Source: CADEED01 sp035995425 (GTDB lineage: Bacteria; Pseudomonadota; Gammaproteobacteria; Steroidobacterales; Steroidobacteraceae). Taken from it: a DNA stretch of 64,000 nt. The stretch is from assembly GCA_035995425.1 (NCBI GenBank), contig DASYKM010000013.1:1-64000 (forward strand), given 5' to 3'. Under the pieces are notes generated by a model, which saw only the letters and a list, made by a program, of their open reading frames with translations, ran no database searches and was not told where the DNA came from. Shown piece by piece: positions 51,101 through 61,131 of the stretch; within the stretch, counting starts at the first letter, position 1; each line of letters starts with the position of its first letter. Position numbers and translations under genes: made by a program.

Positions 51101-51857
51101 CGCCGAGAACGAAGTCCGCGACGCTCTCACCAATCTCGTACTCAACGCGGTGGACGCGCTGCCCGATGGCGGCACCATCACGCTGCGCACGCGCGTCGAT
51201 TCGCGCGACAACGAAGTGATCGTCGAAGTGCAGGATACCGGCGTCGGCATGAGCGAGACGACGCGCAGCCGCTGCCTCGAACCATTCTTCACGACCAAGG
51301 GCGAGCGTGGCACCGGGCTCGGGTTGCCCATGGTTTTCGGCATGGCGCAGCGGCACAGCGGCGAACTGGAAATCGACAGCGAGCTCGGGCGCGGCACCAC
51401 CATCCGCCTAATATTCCCGCGCGCGCCCACCGGCATGACGATGCGCGAGCATGAGCTCATGTCGCCGCCGCGCTCGCTGCGCCTGCTGCTGATCGACGAC
51501 GATCCGCTGCTGCTGCGGTCGCTGCGCGACGCGCTCGAGCTCGACGCGCACGAGGTGATCACCGCCGAGGGCGGGCAGGCCGGCATCGATGCATTCGCGG
51601 CGGCAACCAAGGCCGGCGCCAGCTTCGACGCGGTCATCACCGATCTCGGCATGCCCTATGTCGACGGTCGAAAGGTCGCTACACGGATCCGGCAGCTCGC
51701 GGGTCAGGTGCCCATCATCATGCTCACGGGCTGGGGGCATCGGCTGATCGCCTCGGACGACAAGCCGGAACACGTGGACAAGGTGCTCAGCAAGCCGCCG
51801 AAGATGGCGGAATTGCGGCAGACGCTGGCGGAGCTGGTGCAGCCACGGGAAGAATGA
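48168..51857 (+). CDS. Membrane hybrid sensor kinase (7-8 TM, three PAS, GAF, HisKA, HATPase, receiver)
   Basis: A 1229-residue hybrid kinase. The N-terminal part (to about residue 265) has seven to eight membrane helices of the MASE type. Three PAS domains follow (for example TALDGVIAINVHGLVTGWNS), then a GAF domain (about 670-830), and a HisKA with phospho-acceptor His871 in ASGIAHDINNALSPAA. The ATPase has TNLVLNAVDALPDGG and GTGLGLPMVFG. A receiver ends the chain with phospho-acceptor Asp1159 (VITDLGMPYVDG). No cognate regulator is adjacent, so it is an orphan hybrid. Confidence 0.9.
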   Translation: MTSSESAEPNRFFAQFAAFVVLAVGLLVLAGWTFDMEALTNLAPVWPRISRLTALAFVVSGAALWLTTLSVRRSAAILSLAVTAIGLLVLFRYALSWDVYIDQFTLGPVPEPTPGVSLPRMAPSTAVAFCCFGMSILCALRPRTASAHQTLAIIVLVIGWMGLSRYIFGGEALVPFVNVAAHGSILFLLLSAGALTLRTDAGVAKLLASEGVGGSMARRLLPAAILVPLLAGALTLSFERAGGLGHEAAVSVFALSAVVAFTTFVLINAARGERADRMRRNAEKALRLSEERHQLIVETALDGVIAINVHGLVTGWNSQAEKMFGWNRTEVMGRELAEILIPERLRDQHRAGMRRYAESGIARVLNKRVEMSALHRDGHEFSVELAITPIGFGEELVFSAFIRDITGRLRAEGALRESEQRFRTTANAAPVLIWMSGPDKRCTWFNQRWLDFVGRDMEQEIGDGWCDNVHPADFDRTLDTYHAAFDARRAYEMEFRLQRDDGAWRWLLERATPHLGPNGEFVGYIGTCVDITEHRETVEQLRENRARFKTLAESLPQMIWTCLRDGHTDYLSRQWLDYTGRSESQQLGHGWLEQVHPDDRVKVQMEWARVVASGDTYDVSFRIRRFDGVYRWFKTRAVPLRDPAGRILKWFGSNTDIEDFVLAERKLKIQLERMQLLDRTTHAIGIHQDLRKVFDVVLRSLEENLGIDFACACLYHSEPEQLTVSCVSDRSATLGKEIGIVDQARIEIQENGLSRCLSGELVYEPNIEAAVHPFPARLAAAGLRAMVAAPLMIENEVLGVMVVAKRRAESFSSDDCEFMRQLSSHVALAADQARLYEALQGAYQDLRETQQTVMQQERLRALGQIASGIAHDINNALSPAALYAQSMLTHDAGLSERSREHLGVIQRAIDDVARTVQRMRAFYLPRGLELTLAPVDLNQILVQVIDLTRARWSNIPQERGVVVHVESALTPDLPKILGAENEVRDALTNLVLNAVDALPDGGTITLRTRVDSRDNEVIVEVQDTGVGMSETTRSRCLEPFFTTKGERGTGLGLPMVFGMAQRHSGELEIDSELGRGTTIRLIFPRAPTGMTMREHELMSPPRSLRLLLIDDDPLLLRSLRDALELDAHEVITAEGGQAGIDAFAAATKAGASFDAVITDLGMPYVDGRKVATRIRQLAGQVPIIMLTGWGHRLIASDDKPEHVDKVLSKPPKMAELRQTLAELVQPREE

Positions 51858-51861
51858 GCAG

Positions 51862-52341
51862 TCAGGCGCCGCCGCGAACCGGGCACGCGCGATATTCAAA
51901 GGGGATGACGATCTCCCCGCCCTGCTTGCCGGGTCCCGCAATCTCCGCGTGCAGGCCAGTCGGCGTGCGGCGGTACTCCACGCGCTGCGGGAAATCGTGC
52001 TGCGCATTCTCGAACCTCGCCCAGTTCGCGCCGGCGCCGGTCAGCCGGAATGCCGTGGGTGGCGCGCCCTGGGGCTGCGCCAGGTAGTTAGTCATTGCGG
52101 TATCGCGCTGGATGCGCAGGAATTCGAAGCTCACGGTCTTCCCCGCCTTCACCGTGCGGCTCATTCCCAGCATCAGGTCGCCGCGCGCGGACAGCCAGTG
52201 TTCCTCGATGAACTCTCCACCCGATTCGGCGCACCAGTTCCCGGTGAACCAGCCGAAGTCCGGCGCCGCGGTCGATGTATCGCCGGCGGCGGCCGTGCAG
52301 GCCGCCAGCAGTCCCAGAATCAGCAGTTCTCGTGTGTGCAT
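51862..52341 (-). CDS. DUF6265 family lipoprotein or secreted protein
   Basis: A 159-residue exported protein with a hydrophobic start (ELLILGLLAACTAAA), which contains the possible lipobox LLAAC. The core FGWFTGNWCAESGGEFIEEHW and the following SARGDLMLGMSRTV are typical of DUF6265, a beta-barrel-like family of unknown role. It converges with the hybrid kinase across 4 bases and runs divergently from the AraC-type gene. Confidence 0.75.
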   Translation of the reverse strand: MHTRELLILGLLAACTAAAGDTSTAAPDFGWFTGNWCAESGGEFIEEHWLSARGDLMLGMSRTVKAGKTVSFEFLRIQRDTAMTNYLAQPQGAPPTAFRLTGAGANWARFENAQHDFPQRVEYRRTPTGLHAEIAGPGKQGGEIVIPFEYRACPVRGGA

Positions 52342-52411
52342 GGCCGCACTGTGCGCTGGCGCCGTCGCGGATGCTTGAACAAATGCGCAAGGTACCGGCT
52401 AATACTTCGCC

Positions 52412-53245
52412 ATGAACTACCGCGAGCATCCGGTTCCGGCGGGCCTCCGGCGCCATCTCAGGTGCGTCTGGCGCCTGCGCGACCCGCGGCCTGCCGGGGC
52501 GTCGCAGACTATCTATCCCGACGGCCACTGCGAGCTCATCGTGCACTTGAAAGCACCGCCGCGATGCTGGGACGCGCGCAACGGCTGGCACCAGCAGGCC
52601 GCGACACTATTCGCGGCGCAGCGCGTCACGGCAGTCCGTCTCGAGGTCACGCGGCCGCTCGACTGCGTGGGCCTTCGGCTCACGCCCGCCGCTTCGAATC
52701 TGCTGAGCGCGCGCGGGCTGCAGGAGTCCCGCGACCGCGTCGTTGATCTCGCGGGCGTCGATCGGGCCTTCAGCAACTCGTTGCGTGCGGCTGTTCGCGC
52801 ATTCGCGGGTGGCGACGACGCGCGACTGTGGCGGTTCATGGAGCGGCGCGTCGATTCCGCCACGCTCGACGAACGCATCGAGACCGCGGTCGAGCGTTTC
52901 ATCGCCACCGCGGGCAAAGCACGCATCGACGCCACCGCGAGCTCGGCCGGCATGAGCATGCGCGGCTTCCAGATTCGTTTCCGCCAATGCGTCGGACTCA
53001 CTCCCAAGGAGTTCGCGCGGCTGATGCGCCTGCAGGCAACGCTGCGTGCACTCGACGGGAGTGACACGCGCATCTCCGAGCTTGCCGCCGACACCGGTTT
53101 TGCCGACCAGGCGCACGCGACTCGCGAGCTGCGTCGTACTACCGGGCTCACGCCCGCGAGGCTGCGCGCCGAGTTGCGCCGTGATCGCGACGGTGACGTG
53201 GCGGTCCGGCTGGCGGCGGCCTTCGTGCGCGGCTATTCGGACTGA
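52412..53245 (+). CDS. AraC-family transcriptional regulator
   Basis: A 277-residue regulator. The N-terminal half (HPVPAGLRRHLRCVWRLR ... IYPDGHCELIVHL) resembles DUF6597, a sensor domain found in AraC proteins. The C-terminal HTH has two helices-turns-helices: SSAGMSMRGFQIRFRQCVGL and ISELAADTGFADQAHATREL. The ligand and targets are unknown; genes on either side are different functions. The 3' end overlaps the MFS gene end by 13 bases. Confidence 0.85.
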   Translation: MNYREHPVPAGLRRHLRCVWRLRDPRPAGASQTIYPDGHCELIVHLKAPPRCWDARNGWHQQAATLFAAQRVTAVRLEVTRPLDCVGLRLTPAASNLLSARGLQESRDRVVDLAGVDRAFSNSLRAAVRAFAGGDDARLWRFMERRVDSATLDERIETAVERFIATAGKARIDATASSAGMSMRGFQIRFRQCVGLTPKEFARLMRLQATLRALDGSDTRISELAADTGFADQAHATRELRRTTGLTPARLRAELRRDRDGDVAVRLAAAFVRGYSD

Positions 53246-54462
53246 GGATTGGCCGGCTCGGGCAGCGACGCCCGCAACGCGCGCAGCGAGTAAAGCCAGC
53301 ACAGCGACGCAGCCGACGTCAACGCCAGCGATGTCCAGGCAATCCACTCGAGATGCATCAGCACCTTGGGAGCGATGAAGCCGAGCGTGAACGCGGTGAC
53401 CAGCAGGGCCACGAACGATTGCGCCGAGGCGGCGGTGCCGCGCGCCGCCGGGAACAGGTCGAGCATGCGCAGCGTGAGTACCGGGAACGCGAATTGCGCG
53501 CCGATCGCCGAACAGAACAACAGCGCCTGCTGCAACGGAATCGGCAGCGAGCTCAAGCTGAAATGGAGCACCACGCGCAGCAGCGCCGCGCCGAAGGTGA
53601 TTGCCAGGCCGAGGTTCACCTGCCGCGTCAGGTCCATGATTCCGGCAATGCGTCGCGAGACGATCGCCCCCAACATGATGCCGGAGATGACCGGCAGGAA
53701 CAGCGCGGCGTACGAGGTCTCGCTCATGCCCCAGTGTTCCTCGACGATCGCCGGCGCCGAGCCGATGAAGCACGCGATCGAACAGAAGTTGATGGCCGCG
53801 GTCAGCGCCAGCATGAGGAATTCGCGGTGCGACAGCACCGTCCACGAGGTCGATGCGAGGTTGCGCATGTTGAAGGGAATGCGCGCGGCCGGCGGATGGG
53901 TTTCCGGCAGCTTCCACCACGAGGCACCCGCGAAGATGATCCCGCAGATCACCATGACCGCGAATACCGCGCGCCAGCCGAAGGCCACGTGCACCCAGCC
54001 ACCGATGATGGGCGCCACCGCCGGCGCCAGCCCGAAAATCATGGTGGTGAGGTTCATGAGGCGCTGGGCGCTGGCACCGGAATAGAGGTCGCGGATGATC
54101 GCGCGCCCGATGACCACGCCCACGCCGGCGGTCGCGCCCTGCAGGACGCGCGAGGCGATCAGCGTCTCGTAGTTAGGCGAGAAGGTGCAGGCGACCGAAC
54201 CCACGGTGTACAGCGCCATGCCCCAGATCATGACCGGGCGCCTTCCAAGGGCATCGGACAGCGGCCCGTGGATCAGCGAGGCGAACGCGAACGGCACCAT
54301 GTACGCGGTGATCACCTGTTGCAGTTGCAGCGCGCTCACGTGCAGCGCCGCTTCCATGGCGTGAAATGCCGGGAAGAAAGTGTCGATCGAGAACGGGCTC
54401 ACCATCGACAGCCCGCCGATGAGCACGGCGAGCATCGCGTATCCGGGCAGCTTGTGTTGCAC
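53233..54462 (-). CDS. Bcr/CflA-family MFS drug-efflux transporter
   Basis: A 409-residue 12-helix transporter. PFSIDTFFPAFHAMEAAL is the family-specific first helix, followed by GPLSDALGRRPVMIWG (the MFS motif between helices 2 and 3) and ATAGVGVVIGRAIIRDLY. It belongs to the Bcr/CflA group that exports bicyclomycin, chloramphenicol or sulfonamides, although the specific substrate is not predictable. GTG at 54462 overlaps the trpA stop by one base, making it the last gene of the trp operon. Confidence 0.87.
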   Translation of the reverse strand: MQHKLPGYAMLAVLIGGLSMVSPFSIDTFFPAFHAMEAALHVSALQLQQVITAYMVPFAFASLIHGPLSDALGRRPVMIWGMALYTVGSVACTFSPNYETLIASRVLQGATAGVGVVIGRAIIRDLYSGASAQRLMNLTTMIFGLAPAVAPIIGGWVHVAFGWRAVFAVMVICGIIFAGASWWKLPETHPPAARIPFNMRNLASTSWTVLSHREFLMLALTAAINFCSIACFIGSAPAIVEEHWGMSETSYAALFLPVISGIMLGAIVSRRIAGIMDLTRQVNLGLAITFGAALLRVVLHFSLSSLPIPLQQALLFCSAIGAQFAFPVLTLRMLDLFPAARGTAASAQSFVALLVTAFTLGFIAPKVLMHLEWIAWTSLALTSAASLCWLYSLRALRASLPEPANPQSE

Positions 54463-55238
54463 TAACTGCTTCGCAGCGCTTGCAGAAACACCGATGGATC
54501 CTGGCCGTTCTCCAGCACTTCGACCAGCGCCGAGCCGACGATGACGCCCGCCACGTGTCCCTTGAGCTGCTCCACCTGTTCGCTGCTGCGAATGCCGAAC
54601 CCGGCGCACACCGGTAGTTTGGAAACGGCGCTCACCTGGTCGAGATAGCGCGTGACTTCGCCGGGAACCGAGGCACTGCGCCCGGTGGTGCCGGTCATGG
54701 TGACGGCGTACACGAATCCTTGCGTGGCGGCGCACAGCTTCGCCAGGCGCTCCGGCCGCGTGACCGGGGTGACCATCTGGATGAGCGCGAGGCCGTGCGG
54801 CGCGAGCGCGGCGCGAAGATCCTCGCCTTCGTCGTAGGGCAGGTCTGGGATGATGAAGCCGCACACGCCGGCTCTTGCCGAGGCGCTCGCGAGCGCTTCG
54901 AACCCGAATGCCAGCAACGGATTCAGGTAGCTCATGAGAACCAGCGGCGCCGCGGGCAATTGACCATCCCGTTGCATGGCCATGAGCTCCTCGAGCAGCC
55001 AGCGCAAGCTGAACCCCTGACGCAATGCCTCGCGGCTGGAGCGCTGGATGGTCATGCCGTCCGCCATCGGGTCGGTGAACGGCACGCCGATTTCCACCAC
55101 GTCCGCGGCGTTGCCGATCTGGACGAGCTGCTCGCGGAACTGTTCCCGCTTGGGATATCCGGCGGTGACGAAAGCGACGATGGCGGTGCCGCCGCGCGCT
55201 TCGCGAATGGCGGCGGTGATTCTCTCGCTCGGGGTCAT
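54462..55238 (-). CDS. trpA: Tryptophan synthase alpha subunit
   Basis: A 258-residue TIM barrel that cleaves indole-3-glycerol phosphate to indole. FVTAGYPKREQF leads to the catalytic Glu in VVEIGVPFTDPMADG and Asp in the same segment, and VVGSALVEVLE ends the phosphate loop. It overlaps trpB (ATGA) as a TrpA-TrpB complex pair and precedes the MFS gene. Confidence 0.97.
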   Translation of the reverse strand: MTPSERITAAIREARGGTAIVAFVTAGYPKREQFREQLVQIGNAADVVEIGVPFTDPMADGMTIQRSSREALRQGFSLRWLLEELMAMQRDGQLPAAPLVLMSYLNPLLAFGFEALASASARAGVCGFIIPDLPYDEGEDLRAALAPHGLALIQMVTPVTRPERLAKLCAATQGFVYAVTMTGTTGRSASVPGEVTRYLDQVSAVSKLPVCAGFGIRSSEQVEQLKGHVAGVIVGSALVEVLENGQDPSVFLQALRSS

Positions 55239-56479
55239 TTCACACCTGCCAGCACGGTCCGTTGCAACGTCGGCATGTCCTTGTCACCGCGGCCGGAGAG
55301 CCCGATGAGAACTTTCTTTCCGGGATTCCGCTTCGCCCAGCGACGCGCTCCCGCGAACGCGTGCGCCGATTCGATCGCCGGCAGAATGCCTTCGGCGCGA
55401 CAGCACTCGGTCAACGCCTCGAGCGACTCATCGTCGGTGGCCGCTTCGTAACGCACGCGCCCGGCCCACAGCAGCAGTGAATGCTCCGGCCCCACACCCG
55501 GGTAGTCGAGGCCCGCGGAGATGGACTCGGTTTCCCGGATCTGTCCGTGTTCGTCCTGCAGCAGCAATGAATACGCGCCTTGAAGCACTCCGGGACTGCC
55601 ATAGGCCAGCGTCGCCGCGTTGTGGCCCAACTGCTTGCCCGTACCGCCGGCTTCGATGCCGATGATCTCCACCGACTCATCGCCGATGAATGGATGGAAC
55701 ATGCCGATGGCATTCGAGCCACCGCCCACGCAGGAGATGACGGCATCCGGCAGTCCGCCGGACTGCGACAACATCTGTGCGCGGGCCTCCTTGCCGATCA
55801 CGGTCTGCAGCTCGCGCACCAGGTACGGATACGGATGTGGCCCCACCGCCGAACCGATGATGTAGAAAGTGTCGTTGGGATTGCTGACCCAGTCGCGGAA
55901 CGCCTCGTCGATGGCGGCACGCAGCGTCTGGTCGCCATTGGTGACCGGCACGACGGTCGCACCCAACAACTTCATGCGGCCGACGTTCGGCGCCTGGCGC
56001 TCCATGTCGACCGCGCCCATGTACACGGTGCACGGCAAGCCGATGCGCGCGCAGGCCGCGGCGCTGGCGACGCCATGCTGACCGGCGCCGGTCTCGGCCA
56101 CCACGCGCTTTGCACCGAGTCGCTTCGCAAGCATGGCCTGGCCGAGCGCGTTGTTGATCTTGTGCGCGCCCGTGTGCGCGAGATCTTCGCGCTTCAGCCA
56201 CACCTCGGCGCCCCAGGCCTTCGACAGCTGGTGCGCGCGGGTGAGCGCGGTCGGACGGCCGACCCAGCTCGCCAACTCGCCGGCGAGCTCGGCCTGGAAG
56301 TCGGGCGCGTGCAGGTACTGCCTGATACCCGCGTCGAGTTTCTCGAACGAGGCGAACAGCGTCTCCGGCACGTAGCGGCCGCCGAACGGACCGAAGCGTC
56401 CGCGTGCGTCCGGATATTTCCCGGCCAGCTCGTCGGCGAGTAGTTTGGCGGGATCGATCGACGGGTCTTGGGCATTCAT
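55235..56479 (-). CDS. trpB: Tryptophan synthase beta subunit
   Basis: A 414-residue PLP enzyme joining indole with serine. The PLP lysine is in HTGAHKINNALGQA, and the phosphate-binding loop GGGSNAIGMF and the glutamate segment ETGAGQHGVA are conserved. ATG at 56479 starts MNAQDPSIDPAKLL and overlaps the trpF stop by four bases. Length is usual for the family. Confidence 0.97.
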   Translation of the reverse strand: MNAQDPSIDPAKLLADELAGKYPDARGRFGPFGGRYVPETLFASFEKLDAGIRQYLHAPDFQAELAGELASWVGRPTALTRAHQLSKAWGAEVWLKREDLAHTGAHKINNALGQAMLAKRLGAKRVVAETGAGQHGVASAAACARIGLPCTVYMGAVDMERQAPNVGRMKLLGATVVPVTNGDQTLRAAIDEAFRDWVSNPNDTFYIIGSAVGPHPYPYLVRELQTVIGKEARAQMLSQSGGLPDAVISCVGGGSNAIGMFHPFIGDESVEIIGIEAGGTGKQLGHNAATLAYGSPGVLQGAYSLLLQDEHGQIRETESISAGLDYPGVGPEHSLLLWAGRVRYEAATDDESLEALTECCRAEGILPAIESAHAFAGARRWAKRNPGKKVLIGLSGRGDKDMPTLQRTVLAGVK

Positions 56480-57102
56480 GAATTCAACTCCAGGGCCGCC
56501 ATGCGCGCGGCGGCCACGAATTTCTCGATCTTGTCGGCACTCTTGATGCCGGGCTGGTCTTCCACGCCGCTCGACACGTCGACCCCGAAAGGGCGCACGT
56601 GACGAATCGCGATGCCGACATTCACCGGGTTCAGTCCACCGGCAAGAATCACCTGGCAACGGAGCGCGAGCTGCGCCGCGGCTTCCCAATCGGTCGTCTG
56701 CCCGCTGCCGCTCAGCGGTCCTTCGTAGAGGACTCTGGCCGGCAGCGCGCACGCGGCGTGCAATCCCGGCCGCATCACCGGCAGCACGCTCAAGGTGCGC
56801 GGCAGGTCGAGGCCGTCGATGTCTTCGATATCGGTTTGCAGAATATCGGGCTTGAAGTCGCGCAGGATTTCGGCGATGAGCTCACGCGACGGGTGACGCG
56901 TGACGGCGACGCACGCCAGCTTGTTTCGCGCACTGGCCGCGAGCTCGCTGGCGCGCCGCGTGGTCAACTGGCGCACGGAGGTTGCGAACACGAAGCCGAT
57001 CGCATCGACTTCGCAGGCCAGGGCGGTACTCACCGCAACCGGCGTGGTCATGCCACAGATCTTGATGAAGGGCTTGTGGAGATTGCTCATGACCGGGTTC
57101 AT
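56476..57102 (-). CDS. trpF: Phosphoribosylanthranilate isomerase
   Basis: A 208-residue TIM barrel, the third step in tryptophan synthesis. IKICGMTTPVA is the signature with the catalytic cysteine, GFVFATSVRQ comes next, and LAGGLNPVNV and VDVSSGVEDQPGIK hold the phosphate site and active-site Asp. A second ATG 12 bases later (MSNLHKPFI) is the alternative start, but the overlap ATGA with trpC favours 57102. Confidence 0.95.
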   Translation of the reverse strand: MNPVMSNLHKPFIKICGMTTPVAVSTALACEVDAIGFVFATSVRQLTTRRASELAASARNKLACVAVTRHPSRELIAEILRDFKPDILQTDIEDIDGLDLPRTLSVLPVMRPGLHAACALPARVLYEGPLSGSGQTTDWEAAAQLALRCQVILAGGLNPVNVGIAIRHVRPFGVDVSSGVEDQPGIKSADKIEKFVAAARMAALELNS

Positions 57103-57956
57103 GCGCGGCCTGCGACCAGCGAGGCCCGCACGGCGACCGCCGCGCGTGCTTCGGCCAGCATGTTCCGCGCAAGCAGCGCCGGCTCGGCCGCCGACATGAG
57201 CGCGCTGCCCACGAGCGCCAGGTCGTAACCCATAGCCGCCACGTGGCCGGCATCCGCGGCGGTCGTCACGCCGCTTTCAGCGACGCGTTTCACGTCGGTG
57301 GGCAGTGACGCGGCCAGCGCGTCGAGGCGTCCGGGCACCACCTTGAGCGTGGCGAGATCACGCGAGTTCACGCCGACCAGCAGCAGGTCGCGGTGTGCAG
57401 GACGCGAATCCACGAGCGCATGCGCAAGCTCGATGTCGCGCGCATCGAAAGCTTCCAGCAACACGAACATGTCGAGCTCCAGGGCCGCGTCGATGAGCTG
57501 CTCGAGGTCCGGCCGCGGCAGCATGCGAATGATGGCGAGCACGCCGCCCGCGCCGGCGACGCGCCCTTCCACGACCTGGTAGGCATCGACCAGGAAGTCC
57601 TTGCGCATGGCTGGCACCTGGAGCGGCGACAGTGCGCGCGCTCCGGCGGCGAGATCTCCGAGCGAGCCGTCGAATCGGCTGGGCTCGGTGAGGATCGACA
57701 CCGCGGCCGCGCCGGCCTTCGCGTAGGTGCTGACGCGCGCACCGATATCTTCCACGCTCGCGTCCTTGAGCAAGCCCACGGCCGGCGAGCGCAGCTTCAC
57801 TTCGGCGATCAGGTCGAAGCTGCCCAACTTCAATGCGGGCGCAGCGGGAAGATCCGCCACGCGCGCGCGCAATTCATGCCCGGGCAATTTCGCTTGCGCC
57901 GCCGCCGAACGCTCGCGGCTCGCCTGCGCCATGCCGGCGAGGAAGTCGCCGCTCAT
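57099..57956 (-). CDS. trpC: Indole-3-glycerol phosphate synthase
   Basis: A 285-residue TIM barrel (length 250-285 in the family). DLIAEVKLRSPAVG has the catalytic lysine, AVSILTEPSRFDGSLGDL follows, RKDFLVDAYQVVEGRVAGA has the second lysine, and VGVNSRDLATLKV the Asn. Separate from trpF, unlike the fused E. coli enzyme. Start ATG 57956 overlaps the trpD stop. Confidence 0.95.
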   Translation of the reverse strand: MSGDFLAGMAQASRERSAAAQAKLPGHELRARVADLPAAPALKLGSFDLIAEVKLRSPAVGLLKDASVEDIGARVSTYAKAGAAAVSILTEPSRFDGSLGDLAAGARALSPLQVPAMRKDFLVDAYQVVEGRVAGAGGVLAIIRMLPRPDLEQLIDAALELDMFVLLEAFDARDIELAHALVDSRPAHRDLLLVGVNSRDLATLKVVPGRLDALAASLPTDVKRVAESGVTTAADAGHVAAMGYDLALVGSALMSAAEPALLARNMLAEARAAVAVRASLVAGRA

Positions 57957-58992
57957 AAGCCCGCACCCATCCCAAACGCGGCGAGCCTGGCGAGCGTCGC
58001 GCGCGCCGCGCCGCTGTCGATGGCCTGCTTCGCCAGCGCCACGCCATCGCGCGGCTGGTCGACGCGGCCGACGATCTCCAGCGCCAGCGCCGCGCCTAAC
58101 AACAGTGCGTCGCGGTGCGCTCCATGCTCGTTCCCCTCGAGCACGGCACGCAGCGCGCGCGCATTGTTGGCGGCGTCGCCACCGGCCAGCTCGTGCGTGC
58201 CGCACAGATCGAGGCCGTAGTCCGAAGGGCTGCGGATCGAAGCCTTCACTTCGCCGGGCCGCACGTCGAGCACCGTGAACGGCCCGAGTGGGGTCGGTTC
58301 ATCCCAGCCTTCGGCGCCGTGAACCACGAAGGCGCGCTCGATGGGCAGGCCGGACAGCGCTTCGGCCATGAGCTGCGCGGTGGGCAGGTCGAAGGCGCCG
58401 GTGAGCTGGAACAAGGGCGCCGCGGGATTCGTCAAGGGGCCGAGGATGTTGAACACCGTACGCACGCCCAGGTCCTTCCGAATCGGCACCACTGCCTTCA
58501 TCGCCGGGTGGTAGTGAGGCGCGAACAGGAAGGTGAATCGGGTCGCCGCCAGGCAGGCGCCGGCGGCGGATTCATCGAGCGGTAGTTTGAGCCCGAGCTG
58601 CTCGAGCACGTCGGCGCTGCCCGACTTGCTCGAGACCGAGCGATTCCCGTGCTTGATCACGTCGACTCCGCAGGCCGCCGTCAGCAACGCCGCGCCGGTG
58701 GAGAGATTGAAGCTGCCCGAGGAATCGCCGCCGGTACCAACGATGTCGATGGCGCGGGCTCCGGAAGGAATTCCCGGCTGGCGTGCGAGCTGGCGCATGG
58801 CTCGCGCGAAGCCGCGCACCTCGTCGGCCGTGACACCCTTCGAACGTAGCGCCGCCAGGAAGGCGCCGGCCAGCGCCGGCGGCATCCCGCCATCGGCCTT
58901 CTCGGATCCGACAATCGAGCGCAGCAGATCCCCGGCCTCGGATTCGGTCAACGACTTTCCCGACAACAGGTGTTCGAGTGTGTTGCGCAGGC

Positions 58993-58996
<4 letters not shown>
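57953..58996 (-). CDS. trpD: Anthranilate phosphoribosyltransferase
   Basis: A 347-residue enzyme transferring PRPP ribose to anthranilate. VGTGGDSSGSFNLSTGAALL is the glycine-rich PRPP loop, KHGNRSVSSKSGSADVLE the second signature, and RTVFNILGPLTNPA the third. It is separate from trpG. It overlaps trpC and trpG by four bases each. Confidence 0.96.
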
Positions 58997-59588
<592 letters not shown>

Positions 59589-59592
<4 letters not shown>

Positions 59593-60992
59593 AAGCCCTC
59601 CGCCGCGAGCTTGAGCGCGCGCGCCATCGCGCCGGATTTTGCGATTACTTCCTCGTACTCGGTGACCGGCACGCTGTCGGCAACCACTCCGGCGCCTGCC
59701 TGGTAGCTGTATTCGTCGCCGCGGAACACCAGCGTGCGAATGGTGATGGCCTGGTCCATGTCGCCGCGCGCGCCGAAGTAGCCGACGGTGCCGCCATACA
59801 AACCGCGCCGTATGGGCTCGAGCTCATCGATGATTTCCATGGCGCGCACCTTTGGCGCCCCCACCAGCGTGCCGGCCGGAAATGTCGCCGCGAAGAGATC
59901 GAACGCATCGCGGCCTTTCGCCAGCTGCCCCTTCACGCCGCTGACGATGTGCATGACATGGCTATAGCGCTCGATGACACGAAACGGATCGACGTGCACG
60001 CTGCCGGCTTGCGCCACTCGGCCGAGGTCGTTGCGCGCGAGATCGACGAGCATCACGTGCTCGGCGTTTTCCTTCACGTCGGCGAGCAGATCCTTCTCGT
60101 GCTGGATGTCGGCGGCGGGATCGTCGGCGCGTGGCCGCGTGCCGGCGATCGGCCGCAGCTGTGCGCTGCCGGCGGCGTTGACCTTGACCAGCGCTTCGGG
60201 CGAGGAACCGACCACGGTCACATCGCCGAGCTTGCAGTAGTACATGTAAGGAGAAGGATTGATGAGGCGCAGCGCCCGATAGGCCTCGAAGGGATCGAGC
60301 GAATGGCGGCCGGAGAAGCGTGACGACAATACGAGCTGGTAGACGTCGCCGGCCGCGATGTATTCCTGCGTGCGCTTGACGCCGGCCATGTAGTCGTCGC
60401 GCGACAATGAACCCGTGGCGGGTGAATAGCGTTCCACCGAGCCGCTGCCCGGGATCGAGTAGTTGGAGATGCCGCCGCGCAGCGCACCGATCACGTCACG
60501 GCGCAGTGACTGGCGCTCCGCTTCAGTGCCGGCGTGCAGCAATGCGATGCCGCGCGTCAGGTGATCGAACACCAGCATGGATTCGGGCGCGACATAGTGC
60601 AGGTCCGGCACCAGGTTGTCGGCGCGTGCATTGGCCGGCAGACGCTCGAAGTATCGCACCACGTCGTACGACGAATAGCCCACGAGGCCACCGGCCAGCG
60701 GTACGCCGGCCATTTCCGGCAGTGGTTTGGGAGCCGCGGCCAGCGCCTTGCGCAGCGCGTCTAACAATTCGGCCTTGTTTGCCGGGCGCGGCAGCTTCGC
60801 GCTGCCAACCGTGAGGCCCGCGGCATCGAGCTTCACCTCGAGGCATTTGCCGAAGCCGATGAACGAATAACGCGCCAGGCGCTCGCCGCCCTCCACGCTC
60901 TCCAGCAGGAAGCGCGGATTGAAGGCGCCGAGTTTGGCGAAGGCCGACACCGGGGTGTCGAGATCGCCGGCGATGTCAAAAGGCGGTTTCAC
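59589..60992 (-). CDS. trpE: Anthranilate synthase component I
   Basis: A 467-residue chorismate-utilising enzyme, slightly short (about 490-520 typical). RFLLESVEGGERLARYSFIG carries the LLES tryptophan-feedback site near the N-terminus, and PIAGTRPRADD, LVDLARNDLGRVAQ, TFPAGTLVGAPKVRAMEII and YGGTVGYFG are the catalytic core. It is the first structural gene, preceded by a leader peptide and attenuator. Its N-terminus begins soon after the attenuator (about 50 bases). Confidence 0.96.
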
Positions 60993-61040
60993 CCCTTCTC
61001 AACTCCTCTCTGCTGTTTCGTCGGCGAGATACGCAGACAA

Positions 61041-61076
61041 CAAAAAACCCATCTCTGGCAGTACCGGAGATGGGTT
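61041..61076 (-). terminator. trp attenuator (intrinsic terminator before trpE)
   Basis: On the minus strand, AACCCATCTC (61076-61067) pairs with GAGATGGGTT (61055-61046) over an 11-base loop, followed by TTTT. The segment GGAGTGGG just after the leader peptide stop can pair with CCCATCTCC with a single bulge, forming a competing antiterminator. The leader peptide with three tandem Trp codons sits upstream, so ribosome stalling would select between the two structures. Confidence 0.9.
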
Positions 61077-61131
61077 CTTTTGGAATTCGTTCTCTGATCA
61101 GATACGCAATAGCTTCCCGAAGGCCCACTCC

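Noticed and set aside
53353..54465. 370-residue rightward frame antisense to the MFS gene
   Set aside because: Composition (Arg/His/Glu/Gln-rich) is that of a shadow frame; the leftward MFS frame has transmembrane helices and family motifs.
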